A program made the position numbers and the translations under genes. The notes below the pieces were generated by a model, which was not told where the DNA came from, did not search any database, and saw only the letters and a list, made by a program, of their open reading frames with translations. A DNA stretch of 64,000 nucleotides, taken from the NCBI RefSeq assembly GCF_000218485.1, contig NZ_AFPB01000167.1, forward strand, positions 61,971-125,970, in the 5' to 3' direction. This DNA is from Aquimarina agarivorans (GTDB taxonomy: Bacteria; Bacteroidota; Bacteroidia; Flavobacteriales; Flavobacteriaceae). Shown here piece by piece: positions 26,050 through 36,184 of the stretch (its first letter is position 1; every line of letters begins with the position of its first letter).

Positions 26050-28170
26050 ATGCCTCAAGTTACTACAACGTTTTCGGTTAATAGCACAAGAAAGCTGTTT
26101 GCCCACCCATTATTTTTAATTTCATTTTTACTTTTCTTTAATACAGCGGTTGCTAAAACTTGGTACATAAATAAAACCCAAGGTCGTAATGTGCTTCAAT
26201 CTCTAATTAATAATGCATCCGAAGGTGATTTAATTTATTTTATTGATGGAGGCGAAGGGAATGATTACGATATGAGCGGTCCACCAATTCTGGTAAATAA
26301 AGGGATCACTTTTCAAGGTGCCTATTCAGGCATGTACACGCCTAGTGCTACAGGTCATTCAGGAGTGGTAACGAACTTAACCAATGTGGTTTCATTTCAA
26401 ATTCGCTCAAATAACGTTAAGTTTAATAATATAAAAATTACGGCAGTAAACAATGAGGTAGTACTTATTGATGCACGATCGGAACGCTACAATGCTAATT
26501 TTACTAACCCAGGTTATACTGCTAATGACCAATACGAAGGTATCGAATTCACAAATGTTGCATTAATTGGTGGTTTTTATAGCTGTTTTTCAGGTAATGG
26601 AATGCAAGCAGATTTTACAAACGTTTCTTTTTCTGATTTTGGAAGAATTGGATATATTAATGATCGTAGAACTCGTGTTAACGGTATGAAAAAAGTGACT
26701 TTTACTAAATGTAAATTTGAGCCATTACCACCAACAGGCGATTTCGGATTTGATTCAAGAGGAATTTCCTTAGATGCAGGAAACACCTCATACCCTGTGG
26801 TTTGGAGTGGTAATGGGTCTTATATTAAAGCGTGTGAATTTGTGAATACAGGTGTGGCGTTTTCCAGAATTAAAAATATAGTAGTTGAAAACAATAAGTT
26901 TTCAGATGATGCGGCGCTAGTGGATATGATTCATATCGAAGAATTCTCAAATGATTTCACCATTAAAGGAAACACATTTGAATGTAACGCTAAGCCATCA
27001 GGTGACCGACAGTACGAGCGAAGTAGAATCATTACTTTAGATAGTGAATTGCAAGCAGTGACAAACATTACGATTAACAATAATATAGTAACGGGGGAGT
27101 ATAACTTTTTTGTAAACGGATATGCACCAACAAACATCACTATTAAAAATAACAATTTGTCAAAAGGTTTCCCTTTCGGGAAAAGTTATATTGATTTTAG
27201 ATATTACGAAAATAGGTTTAAGACAGGTGAAGGTATTGATGATAATCAAGAATTTACCTCAAGAGCAATTACAATAACAGGAAATACTGGCTTTAAAAAC
27301 TGGAATAAAGAATGCCGAATTAATGTTCCTAAAAGTGGTGGAGCAATTACTATTCACAACGCTCAGTTTGGTAGTGGCAAAGTATTATTGAATGCTATAG
27401 ACAATCCTACTGCCTTAAGAAGTAGTGGTGTTTATGAAATTGTAAACGCGGGAAATATTAATAAAAAGTTAGCTTCTAATGGAGCGGGTAGTTATGGTTT
27501 GGTTACCAAGCAAGGCGTTAGTAACAACTCAGTAAAATGGGAATTTGAATGGGTTCCACCATATTATTACCATATTAAAAATGTAGATACTGGTATGTAT
27601 TTGGAAACACACAAAGGATATACTGAAACGGAAATTAAAGAGAATAAGCCTGAAACGGTATACCCATTCCTTAATTATGCAGGTAGTGATAAGCCAAAAT
27701 GGATTTTGAGAAAAACAAGTTATACTGGTTTATTTAAAATTTTACCAGCGGGCAATGAAAAGCAATCAGTACTTTCGTTAGAAAACAATACGTATCCTAA
27801 ACTTATCAAACATAAAAAATTTAATAGCGATGCCACAAGATCGATCAAGGAGCCTAATGATTATGGCAAATGGTGGATAAATCCAAGTGCTGTTTCTTCA
27901 GGTGCTAAGCAACTAACCCTTGCAGATAACCAGGGTATTTTAGGAATGGAAATGTATCCAAACCCTGCAAATGATATTGTGACAATATATTATGAAGACG
28001 ACAACCAACCAGTGATGAGTGTTGAAATTTTTAATGCCATTGGAGGGTTGGTAATGACTGATCAGATTAACTCTCATTCTAACACAGCTTTAGATATTTC
28101 TAACTTGACATCAGGTGTATATTTTGTAAAAGCATCCAATGGAAAAGTTAAAAAATTATTAGTTCAGTAG
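26050..28170 (+). CDS. secreted beta-helix protein with T9SS sorting domain
   Basis: A 706-residue exported protein. A signal sequence with a long N-region ends near residue 36 (FLLFFNTAVAK). Residues about 40-480 show parallel beta-helix character with many Asn-rich turns (NNVKFNNIKIT, NITINNNIVTG, NITIKNNNLS), as in chondroitinase-B/pectate-lyase-like folds. A trefoil-like section (HIKNVDTGMYLETHKGYTETE) follows, and the last 80 residues are a type A T9SS C-terminal domain (MEMYPNPANDIVTIYY...GVYFVKASNGKVKKLLVQ). Probably exported and attached at the cell surface. Substrate unknown. The gene is intact, unlike its downstream paralogue. Confidence 0.85.
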   Translation: MPQVTTTFSVNSTRKLFAHPLFLISFLLFFNTAVAKTWYINKTQGRNVLQSLINNASEGDLIYFIDGGEGNDYDMSGPPILVNKGITFQGAYSGMYTPSATGHSGVVTNLTNVVSFQIRSNNVKFNNIKITAVNNEVVLIDARSERYNANFTNPGYTANDQYEGIEFTNVALIGGFYSCFSGNGMQADFTNVSFSDFGRIGYINDRRTRVNGMKKVTFTKCKFEPLPPTGDFGFDSRGISLDAGNTSYPVVWSGNGSYIKACEFVNTGVAFSRIKNIVVENNKFSDDAALVDMIHIEEFSNDFTIKGNTFECNAKPSGDRQYERSRIITLDSELQAVTNITINNNIVTGEYNFFVNGYAPTNITIKNNNLSKGFPFGKSYIDFRYYENRFKTGEGIDDNQEFTSRAITITGNTGFKNWNKECRINVPKSGGAITIHNAQFGSGKVLLNAIDNPTALRSSGVYEIVNAGNINKKLASNGAGSYGLVTKQGVSNNSVKWEFEWVPPYYYHIKNVDTGMYLETHKGYTETEIKENKPETVYPFLNYAGSDKPKWILRKTSYTGLFKILPAGNEKQSVLSLENNTYPKLIKHKKFNSDATRSIKEPNDYGKWWINPSAVSSGAKQLTLADNQGILGMEMYPNPANDIVTIYYEDDNQPVMSVEIFNAIGGLVMTDQINSHSNTALDISNLTSGVYFVKASNGKVKKLLVQ

Positions 28171-28211
28171 CATAGTACAAATGTTGTGAATAATAAGTGT
28201 TAGCCAACGTT

Positions 28212-28243
28212 AAAAGACCTCCTAAATTTTAGGGGGTTTTTGT
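28212..28243 (+). terminator. intrinsic terminator of the first T9SS gene
   Basis: CCTCCTAA pairs with TTAGGGGG around a three-base loop, followed by TTTTT. It lies about 40 bp past the stop. Confidence 0.7.
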
Positions 28244-28456
28244 TATTTTAACTCTGAATGTTCTTTTTAACGTAAATCAATAACAATTCATAATAGTAAT
28301 TATTTATAAATACACACTTTTTACACACTATGAAACAATTTTAATGCACCTATTTATATCGATTTAATTGATTAATCATACCTATTTTGATAGATTTTTA
28401 GCATAACATCATGGCTTTTTCAATAGCTTTTATGAATTAAAAAAATATTCAAAATT

Positions 28457-30626
28457 ATGTTTAAATTAAATTTAGAAACAAGTAGGCTAAAAAAGTCGCC
28501 TGTTAAATCATTAATCATTTCGGCGTCAGCTTTGTTTTTTAACGTTGCAAATGCACAACAAGTTTGCCCTAGTCCAAATCCATTAAATTTTCAAGCAATC
28601 AAACTACAAATGAACTTGTAGAACTTGTAAAAAATGCCTGCGATGGCGATACCATATTTTTTAATGGAGATGGAAATGGTAAAGAAAATGAATATGATCT
28701 GAATGATCTAGTTCTTGAGATAGATAAAGAGTTAACCTTTCAAGAAGTAGTTGTCAATAATATTGATAAAGATACCATTGGTGCATCACAAATTACAACA
28801 AGTTTAACCAATGTAGGTTCTTTAAGAATACGATCAAATAATGTGAAATTTAAAGATCTAAAAATTTCAAGAGATGATTTAAAAGGCATATTAATCGATG
28901 GTCGATCTGATAGATATGAAGAAAATTTTTCCAATCCAGGTTTTGTAGCCGATGATCAGTATACCGGTATTGAGCTAACAAATATCGAGTTAGATGGAGG
29001 CTTCTATAGCTGTTTTGCAGCAAATGGAATGGAAGCAACAATAACAAATGTATCTTTTTTGAATTACGGAAGAATTGGTTATATAAATGATAGAAGGGCT
29101 AGAGCTGATGGAATGAAAAAAGTAACTTTTTCAAAATGTAAGTTTGTCCCATCTGAAAATGATGAATCTGGAGACTTTAATTTTGACGCACGAGGCATTT
29201 CATTAGATGCTGGAAATACAGAATACCCAGTGGTATGGAGTGGTGACGGTACTACTGTTGAAAACTGTGAGTTTCTTAATACGGGAGTAGCTTTATCAAG
29301 GGTAAGTAATGTGAATATCTTAAATAATAAATTTATAGATAATACTGCAGTAGTAGACTTAATTCATGCTGAAGAATTTTCAAACGCTATAGTTATTTCA
29401 GGAAATAATTTTGAATGTAATGCTAAACCAACTGATCCTGAAAGAGAATTTGAAAGATCCAGAATTGTTATTTTAGATAGCGAATTACAAGCCGTTAACG
29501 ATATAACAATAAGTGATAATGTAGTAACAGGAGAATATAATTTTTTAGTAAATGGTTTTGCTCCTAATAAAGTGACAATTACAGATAATGACTTATCGAA
29601 AGCTATTCCTTTTGGAACTAGTGTAATAGATTTCTTGTGGTATGAAAACAGGAATAAAGTTGGAGAGGAAATTGATGAAAATCAAGAATTTGTTTCAAGA
29701 TTAATTACAATAACTGGAAACAAAGGATTAGAAATTTTGGAAAAAAATTGTCAGTTGAATGTACCTGAAGTTGATGAGTCAAATATTAATATAGATGCAG
29801 ACCAATTTGTTTCGGGAAAATTAATTTTAAATGCTATTCCAAATCCAGTACCATTAAGAGAAACAGGGAATTATGAGCTAATCAATCTCGGATCTAATCA
29901 AAAATTAGCTTCATCACCTACTGGAAATTCATTGATAACTAAAGATACTGATGATAGTTCTGTGCAATGGGAGTTCACTTGGGTACCCCGTACTACTATT
30001 ACATAAAAAATGTTGAAACAGGCAAATATTTAGAAATTCATAAAGGGTATACTGAAACTGATATTAAAGAAGAAACGGAGGAAAATGTATTTCCATTTCT
30101 TGCAGATCAAGAAAAAGAAATTCCAAGGTGGATTTTAAGAAAGGGTCCTAACGAAGGAGAATTTAAAATTCTACCAGCAGCAAACGAAAAACAATCCGTG
30201 CTTTTTAGTGAAACAGAACCTAAATTAAACTTTCATAAAAAATTTAACGCTGATGGAAAGACAAGATCAATTAAAGAGCCGAATGATTTTGGTATCTGGA
30301 AAATTTCTCCATTAAATGGAACTGGGGCTAAACAATTAATTAGCGAAAATGAAGCATTGGTAAATACAATTAAAATTTATCCAAATCCAGCAAAAGAGGT
30401 TGTATCAATTTTTTATAAAGATATTACAAACCCAGTAGCTAAAATAAAAATTTACGATGCTACGGGCGGTTTGCAAGCAGCAGCAGCAGCAGCAGAAGAA
30501 GAAGCAGAAGAAGAAGAAGAAATTAATACAAATCAAGAAGATACAATAGATGTTTCAAATCTTGTAAGCGGAATTTATTTTGTGAAGTTTCCTAATACAT
30601 TAGTTAAAAAATTAATTATTGAATAA
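28457..30626 (+). pseudogene. tandem paralogue of the T9SS beta-helix protein, frameshifted twice
   Basis: Begins MFKLNLETSRLKK with a signal peptide ending VANAQ, then meets a stop; one extra T in the T4 run at 28588-28591 restores NFSSNQTTNELVELV and the rest of the beta-helix. The helix region (28843-30006) matches the neighbour closely (GFYSCFAANGMEA, FGRIGYIND-like, ARGISLDAGNT). A second break at 29986-29989 (C4, one C short) separates WEFTWVP from YYYYIKNVETGKYLE, after which the trefoil and T9SS domain follow. The sorting domain carries a trinucleotide repeat insert. Either a pseudogene or two sequencing errors. Confidence 0.8.
30477..30521 (+). repeat. trinucleotide microsatellite inside the sorting domain
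   Basis: (GCA)6 (GAA)3 GCA (GAA)5 encodes Ala6-Glu3-Ala-Glu5 within the T9SS C-terminal domain. The neighbouring intact paralogue has no such insert at the same place (after AxGGL). Unit changes keep the frame. Confidence 0.9.
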
Positions 30627-30645
30627 ATAAAGTTGTAATAACATA

Positions 30646-30677
30646 AGAGCCTTCTGTTAATTCAGAAGGCTTTTTTT
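30646..30677 (+). terminator. intrinsic terminator of the second T9SS gene
   Basis: AGCCTTCTG (30648-30656) pairs with CAGAAGGCT (30663-30671), followed by seven T. Confidence 0.9.
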
Positions 30678-30832
30678 GTATGATTATTTTTGTTATGCTT
30701 AGGTCTTATAAAATTTACGAAAAGAGAGTAATACCGTTTCCGATGTTAAATCACCTATCCAAAATGGTTTTTAAATCGATCATATAAGAAGAGAAATATT
30801 TATAAACTTATTAGCAGCAATTAAAACGGCAA

Positions 30833-31564
30833 CTAGTCGGAACAATTCCATTCAAAATTTGCGATTTTAAAATGACTCGTCCCTTTTAAATTGTAGTGCC
30901 ACCATTCAGTACGTATGGACCAAAAACCAAAGCGTTCCATGGTTGTTTTTAGTAGTTTTCTGTTTTCTAGTACTTTTTTTGGTAATGTAATATTGGTGTG
31001 ATACGCTTTCCAGCCAAAAAAATCAAAATCAGTACCCATATCTACTTCTTTTCCGTTTAGGTCAGTTAACGTAATATCAACAGCACCTCCTTTGTTATGT
31101 ATGGAGCCTTTTTTGGGGTTAGCTACATATTGCGGATTTGGCATAATTTTCCACATTTTGTATTGTACCGAATTAGGCCGGTAACAGTCAAAAAACTTAA
31201 TTTTAAATCCCTTTTTCATCAAAAAGTTATTGGCTTTTATTAATGCTTTAGCAGTTTTGGCTCTGGTGTAACATTCGCCACAGTTATACACTTTTTCTTT
31301 TAAAAAATTATTGTGGGTAGCATAGCGTAAATCGTAAAAAAAATTTGAGTTATAATCAGTAATTTTAATAAAAGAAGTATCGGAAACACTAGCTAAATTT
31401 TTAATTTTAATAGGGGGTATTGCTGTCGCAGAAGAAATAGTATCATTTAGTGGTAATTTAGAAGCAGTAGGTGCTGTTTCTATTTTTTCAATAGGAGTGA
31501 TGGTCTGATTACAACTTAAAAAGGAAAGACTAAAAATGAGCAAAGCAGGTAAAAAATATTTCAT
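30833..31564 (-). CDS. D-alanyl-D-alanine dipeptidase, VanX-like (M15D) lipoprotein
   Basis: A 243-residue zinc peptidase from MKYFLP (31564); the frame extends six codons further but those residues spoil the signal peptide. Lipobox FLSC gives an envelope lipoprotein. Zinc ligands and catalytic residues: SIHNKGGAVDITL (His, Asp), Glu and His in TEWWHY. DLRYATHNNF and FFDCYRPNSVQ are also typical of VanX/DdpX enzymes. It probably recycles D-Ala-D-Ala from peptidoglycan; no vanHA genes are near, so no role in vancomycin resistance is implied. Confidence 0.9.
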   Translation of the reverse strand: MKYFLPALLIFSLSFLSCNQTITPIEKIETAPTASKLPLNDTISSATAIPPIKIKNLASVSDTSFIKITDYNSNFFYDLRYATHNNFLKEKVYNCGECYTRAKTAKALIKANNFLMKKGFKIKFFDCYRPNSVQYKMWKIMPNPQYVANPKKGSIHNKGGAVDITLTDLNGKEVDMGTDFDFFGWKAYHTNITLPKKVLENRKLLKTTMERFGFWSIRTEWWHYNLKGTSHFKIANFEWNCSD

Positions 31565-31719
31565 AAATATGTTTCTCGGCAATAGCGGTTAACTTGATTA
31601 ATATATGTATTTTTCTGAACTTATAATTTTCTGCAATAAACATGCCTAACTTATTAAGATTATATTGTTCTATCGCATCATCTGGGTTTATGTTGAGTTT
31701 AAAAAATTAGTATGCATTT

Positions 31720-32172
31720 ATGACTAAGCTGAAGCAAGAACTATATAACCAGTGTGCACAATTTGTTTTGAATAAACGAAATACTATTCAGCGGATTATT
31801 GACGAAATTCACACTTCAATGACTTCAGAAAGTAAAAGTACTGCAGGGGACAAACATGAAACTGGACGAGCTATGTTACAATTGGAGCGTGAAAAAGCAG
31901 GAAATCAATTAAAGGAAGTGGAGCGTTTAGAAGCTACTTTAAAGAAATTACAGTGGGATAAATCTATGGAGTTGATATCCTTAGGGAGTTATGTGGTTAC
32001 GGATACCATGCGTTATTATATTAGTATTTCTGCGGGAGAACTATTAGTTGATGGTACAACCGTGTATGCCATATCCATGCAATCCCCTATTGGTCAACTT
32101 TTATTAGGAAAAAAGAAAGGAGATCATTTTGTTTTTAGAGGGAAGTCTACTGAGATTGTTGAGGTGAGTTGA
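31720..32172 (+). CDS. GreA/GreB-like protein
   Basis: A 150-residue protein. The first 85 residues are a coiled-coil-like helical part (LQLEREKAGNQLKEVERLEATLKKL). The C-terminal part, with SLGSYVVTDTMRYYIS and SPIGQLLLGKKKGDHF, matches the FKBP-like C-terminal domain of Gre transcription elongation factors. Related Bacteroidota proteins are sometimes mislabelled as 3-oxoacyl synthase, which nothing here supports. Binding to RNA polymerase is inferred. Its stop lies 2 bp from the end of the HlyD relic on the other strand. Confidence 0.75.
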   Translation: MTKLKQELYNQCAQFVLNKRNTIQRIIDEIHTSMTSESKSTAGDKHETGRAMLQLEREKAGNQLKEVERLEATLKKLQWDKSMELISLGSYVVTDTMRYYISISAGELLVDGTTVYAISMQSPIGQLLLGKKKGDHFVFRGKSTEIVEVS

Positions 32173-32174
32173 AA

Positions 32175-32759
32175 TTATGATCTATCAAACGCTTTCCGAA
32201 GCTGATAAAAGAAGCGTTCAATGAGTCTGAGGTCTTCGGTAATGATTTCGGCACTGCCGCTCATTTCTTGTTTAAAATCGAGGGATTTATTATAGCTTGT
32301 TACTAGTTTGTTAGGCAATGAAGCATCAATTATGTATTGTCCGTTAGCATCGGGCACTAATGATATGCGTTTTATTTTTCCAATGAGCATTCCAAATTTT
32401 TGCTCGGGGTAGTTTTCCAAGTTGATATTGATGCGTTGTCCTTTTTTGATTATGCCAGAATTTACTAGTGGTGCTTTCAGTTTAACTACATAATCTTTAT
32501 TTTTTTCAGGAATCACCGTAAACATAAAATCACCCTTAGTCACACTTTGACTGATGCTCCAATGATTTAAAAAAGATAAGGTTCCTGTGGTTGACGTCTT
32601 GAGGGCATAGTTGATTTCCCACTTTTGTAAAGCCGTTTTTAATTGATTATATGATTGAATTACGTTTTTAAATAAACGCACCTCTTCTCGGGTGCTGTTT
32701 ACCGTAGTGCCACGGTTATTTTTATTGGCCTGGCTAATTTGTTCGTTAAGTTGTCGAGG
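32175..32759 (-). pseudogene. HlyD-type efflux adaptor, N-terminally truncated
   Basis: The open region reads PRQLNEQISQANKNNRG, then VRLFKNVIQSYNQLKTAL, the lipoyl-like half TGTLSFLNHWSISQSVTKGD, and the beta-barrel/membrane-proximal part to DRS. This is the C-terminal half of a bacteroidete HlyD family adaptor for ABC exporters. An in-frame stop lies at 32760-32762 and no start or membrane anchor is present upstream, so about half the protein is lost. No intact ABC exporter is adjacent. A GTG at 32681 could start a useless fragment. Confidence 0.7.
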
Positions 32760-32901
32760 CTAATAGATCTTTAAAACCGAATTAATATGGAAGGTGAATC
32801 TTTGAAAAAAGCGCACCAAAAAAATAGTACTGAACACATCTCAATAATACCATTTTATGGTAAGCGAACCACCTACTAAAAGGATGATTAGGGTCGCAAA
32901 C

Positions 32902-33872
32902 TTACAATTTCATACGTTGTTCAATAACGTTTTTTTTAACAGAAATTCCAACTATGGTTGCTTTTGCAATATAAGTAGCATGTTGAAAAACAATAGCATA
33001 ATCATTGACCATTGCTTTTATTAAAAAATAAGTACCCATAAATAAAGCATCGGTTACGGTGGCGTTTACCGAATTTTTTTGTGCTAGTTCAATTTCGTGT
33101 GGATAAAGCAGAATATTCTTTTCTTCTCCGACAGGGTAAAAAAAAGTTAGTGGTACTATATTAATTTCCGAAAGTAACGAAGCCGAATATTGATCTGTTG
33201 GGTTGGCAAACATTTCTTGCGGACTACGTGCTGATAGCTGTTTGCCTTGTTTAATAACGATGATTTTATTTGCAAAAGCTAAGGCATCGTTTTTATCGTG
33301 TGTAGCTGTAATACAGGTAATTTTTTGCTTTTTTAAATAGGTAAACAAACGGTAACGAAGTTCGTTTTTTTAAAGTTATCAATTTGGCTAAAAGGTTCAT
33401 CTAGTAATAAAACTTCAGGCTCCTTGGCTAGTACACGTGCTAATGCCACTCGTTGCTTTTGGCCACCGCTTAAATAACGGACATGCGTTTTGGCAAATTC
33501 AGTCATGCCAACTATTTCCAGCAGTTCATTAATGCGTTTTTGTTTTTGATTGGGGTAAAAGTTAGATAAAAAATCGCCAATATTGTCTGCGGCAGAGGTA
33601 AAGGGCATTAAATCAAATTCCTGAGCCAGGTATTTCATAAAAGGGTGGCCAGGCACTAAATGATGTTCTGGACCTAATAACTCCATAGCATTATAACTGA
33701 TTTTTCCCTTAGTAAGTGTAAGCAGTCCATAAATAGCTTTAAGTAACGTACTTTTCCCACATCCGCTTTCGCCCATAAGGGTAATGTGTGTTCCTTTTTT
33801 TGCAGTAAAACTGATGGAATCTATAACATTTGTTTGGTGATAGGCATAAGAAATGGACTGTACAGAAAGCAT
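32902..33872 (-). pseudogene. ABC transporter ATP-binding protein, frameshifted
   Basis: The first part (33872 to 33333) has Walker A GESGCGKST, signature LSGGQKQRVALARVLA and Walker B VLLLDEPFSQID. It runs off frame after DNFKK at a run of seven A (33365-33371 on the plus strand as T). With eight A the reading continues NELRYRLFTYLKKQKITCITATHD, restoring the H-loop and a TOBE-like C-terminus to about 323 residues, as in PotA/FbpC-type importer ATPases. No permease is near. Either an inactivated orphan ATPase, a sequencing error, or slippage on the A run. Confidence 0.75.
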
Positions 33873-34050
33873 TCAATTTTTTAAGCTTCTAAATTACAAA
33901 ATAGCGTTAAATGATGGCATATGTCATAACGATTTCTTCGTTATGTTTTTATGTAACATCTGAACAAATTTGCATATTGATTAGCATATTTTTACGTACC
34001 GCTAATGGTATAAAAATGTATGGATAACTAATTTGTTATAGTTCAGAAGC

Positions 34051-34137
34051 ATGAATAAATATCTTTTAATACTATTCTTATTCTCCACATCCTATGGCGG
34101 AAATCATTTGAAGCTGTATGCGGCTTATACACTATAA
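34051..34137 (+). other. tiny open frame with signal-peptide-like start
   Basis: 28 codons, MNKYLLILFLFSTSYGGNH then to a stop that overlaps the 3-prime end of the convergent gene. It looks like the front of an exported protein whose remainder is missing, or chance. Confidence 0.2.
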
Positions 34138-35649
34138 ATTAAATTTTATACCACTATAAATACCAAATAAATAGGGATCAAAATCGGTATTGTTATCAAA
34201 GGCATTTAATTGTAATTTAAAAATAGGCTCCACACTAAATTTAATTTTTGGAGTAATTTCATAATCTAATCCAATACCAAAATTACTACTAAAACTGGTG
34301 TTATTTAAGTTTCTAGCTTGACCGATAGCGGTTGCAGCAGCATTGTTTTCAAATGAAATTTTATTATTTTTTTGGTTTAAAATAAAAGAGCTTACCCCTC
34401 CAATGAGCGAAATACCAATTTTTTTGTCCAATAGTTTGTAGGCTATTTCAAAAGGAATTTCAACATAATCAATTTGCTGTTGTAGCGTACCACTTTGCAG
34501 GTTACGCCGGTCATCAGTATCGGAAACTATTGGATCAGTTTCGGGATTGTTAAAGTCAGGTGTTGGAATGTCTGCATTTTCAAGCTCTTCAGAAGTAGGA
34601 CGCTCACTATTTGTTGGAGTTTCGGGGTTGCCTAAATTATTGGTATTTAATAATGCGCTTACTTGGTCCGAATTATTAAATAATATGGCTTGATTGCTGC
34701 TGGCTAAACTAGTAGCTAAAATATTATCTGTAGCTAAATTGATAGATGCCGTACTAATACCAGTTCGAATTTGAAGTTTATTAGTAAGTTGATAGGCAAT
34801 TCGAATGCCGTAGCTAAGCGCAGCATCATAGGATTGCGGATTTTCTGAAAAATTGTTATTAATTGGTGACCCTCCTGAAATGGAATTGTAAGTAAGCGGC
34901 GCAATTTGAGGCTGAATTGTCCAATTCTTGTCCTGTTTTGGTGTTGTATTTGAATCATTTTCTTCTTGATTTGATGAAGCTAAAAGTTGAGTCAAAGCAT
35001 CATTTGAAGCTTTTTCAGTATAGTGATCCGCTAAATTTTTTGAAGGTTTTTCGTTTTTTTTACTGCTAACTTTTACATGATGTTTTTGCATACCAACTAA
35101 GGCGTTATCTTCAGTTGTTGCAGCAACCGAGTTAGAATGCTCGCTTTTAGAAAGGTTCTCCCTATTTTTTAAAGATTCTTTAGCTGAATTTAAAGTACCA
35201 ACTATTTCATTTTTATTAATGTAATTGTTACTATTCCCGTTTAACGGTGAAGAAAAACGATTCTTTTTTATAATTTGGTGCATCCTATTTTCGGTATTGT
35301 TAGGAGCTTTTGAGGTAGTATTTAAAGTACCTGAATTTTTACTTGTGCTAACTATAGTTTGGGTATTTTTGTCAGTGATGTTGACAGGACAAGGAGTGTC
35401 TTCAAATACAATGGTTTTTGTTTTTATACCTTCATTTTTAGTATTTGATATGGTAGTAAGCATAAAAAATAAGAGTACAGAAGCAGCAATACCAGCAGGG
35501 AAAAGCAAAAAGAATAATCGGTTATTCTTTTTCCTTTTTTTAGGAATGTTTTTTGAAATTTCTTTCCACAAAATGGCATTAGGTATAGCTTCAAAATCTT
35601 GAAGTTTATCCTTAAAAATTGCATCTATATGTGGCTTTTTTTCACCCAT
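34132..35649 (-). CDS. sigma-factor-associated membrane protein with outer-membrane barrel-like C-terminus
   Basis: A 505-residue protein. Residues 1-45 are basic and resemble the anti-sigma-like N-terminus seen in flavobacteria (AILWKEISKNIPKKRKKNN); a single membrane helix follows (FFLLFPAGIAASVLLFFML). A long Asn/Ser-rich low-complexity linker leads to a C-terminal barrel-like section (LTYNSISGG, IRIAYQLTNKLQIRTGIS, GIGLDYEITPKIKFSVEPIF, ending GIKFNL). Its start overlaps the stop of the ECF sigma gene by 8 bp, so it probably controls that factor or is its target. Function not known. Confidence 0.65.
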   Translation of the reverse strand: MGEKKPHIDAIFKDKLQDFEAIPNAILWKEISKNIPKKRKKNNRLFFLLFPAGIAASVLLFFMLTTISNTKNEGIKTKTIVFEDTPCPVNITDKNTQTIVSTSKNSGTLNTTSKAPNNTENRMHQIIKKNRFSSPLNGNSNNYINKNEIVGTLNSAKESLKNRENLSKSEHSNSVAATTEDNALVGMQKHHVKVSSKKNEKPSKNLADHYTEKASNDALTQLLASSNQEENDSNTTPKQDKNWTIQPQIAPLTYNSISGGSPINNNFSENPQSYDAALSYGIRIAYQLTNKLQIRTGISTASINLATDNILATSLASSNQAILFNNSDQVSALLNTNNLGNPETPTNSERPTSEELENADIPTPDFNNPETDPIVSDTDDRRNLQSGTLQQQIDYVEIPFEIAYKLLDKKIGISLIGGVSSFILNQKNNKISFENNAAATAIGQARNLNNTSFSSNFGIGLDYEITPKIKFSVEPIFKLQLNAFDNNTDFDPYLFGIYSGIKFNL

Positions 35650-36184
35650 TAATCATCTGTTTTTGTTGTTTTAAAATCACTAATTCCTTTTTTAAAATAG
35701 CTCTGGCTCTTGATAAATTTGATTTTGATGTACCCAATGAAATTTGCAAGGCTTCAGCAATTTCCTGATGAGAAAATTCATCCAATACGTACATGTTAAA
35801 TACTAACCTGTATTGATCAGGAAGTTTGTGTATTAATGTCAATAGCGTATCTAACGAGAAATTAGTGGGTTCAAAATCAGCTTCATCTTCAATAGTTTCA
35901 ATTTTCTCTTCGTCAATAGGCTCAGTAAGCATTTTCTTTCTAAAATGACTTAAAATGGTATTAATTGTAATTCGTTTAGCCCAGCCTTCAAAAGATCCAT
36001 GATGTTTAAATTGATGGATTTTTTTAAAAATTATAATAAATGACTCCTGAAATAAGTCCTCGGCATTGGCTTTATTTTTACAATATTTCATACAAACTCC
36101 TAAAAGTATGGGCGCAAGTCTCCTGTAAAGCGCAGCTTGGGCTTTAGCATCATGTTGTTTGCATTGTTCAATAAGTTGTTCTAT
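35642..36184 (-). CDS. ECF RNA polymerase sigma factor
   Basis: Sigma-70 family factor with region 2 (YCKNKANAEDLFQESFIIIFKKIHQF, then FEGWAKRITINTI) and region 4 (LPDQYRLVFNMYVLDEFSHQEIAEALQISLGTSKSNLSRAR). The first ATG (36091) would cut into region 2. Translated upstream sequence is clearly family-like (IEQLIEQCKQHDAKAQ, ALYRRLAPILLGVC) and runs back to a stop at 36188-36190. The only start-like codon there is ATA at 36182-36184, so coordinates use it. Either a rare ATA start or a start-codon mutation. Overlaps the downstream membrane gene by 8 bp. Confidence 0.8.
   Translation of the reverse strand: MEQLIEQCKQHDAKAQAALYRRLAPILLGVCMKYCKNKANAEDLFQESFIIIFKKIHQFKHHGSFEGWAKRITINTILSHFRKKMLTEPIDEEKIETIEDEADFEPTNFSLDTLLTLIHKLPDQYRLVFNMYVLDEFSHQEIAEALQISLGTSKSNLSRARAILKKELVILKQQKQMING

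Noticed and set aside
30477..30521. CRISPR or other spaced repeat array
   Set aside because: Pure trinucleotide microsatellite in a reading frame; no spacers.
30833..31564. Vancomycin resistance gene
   Set aside because: VanX-like motifs are present, but vanH, vanA and the sensor genes are absent; a peptidoglycan recycling role is more likely.
31720..32172. 3-oxoacyl-ACP synthase
   Set aside because: Relatives sometimes carry this name, but there is no Cys-His-His active site and the protein is far too short; the Gre-like C-terminus fits.
33365..33371. Programmed frameshift on the A run of the ABC ATPase
   Set aside because: A minus-one slip on seven A would join the frames, but there is no stimulatory hairpin or conserved heptamer, and other genes here have similar one-base breaks; indel is simpler.
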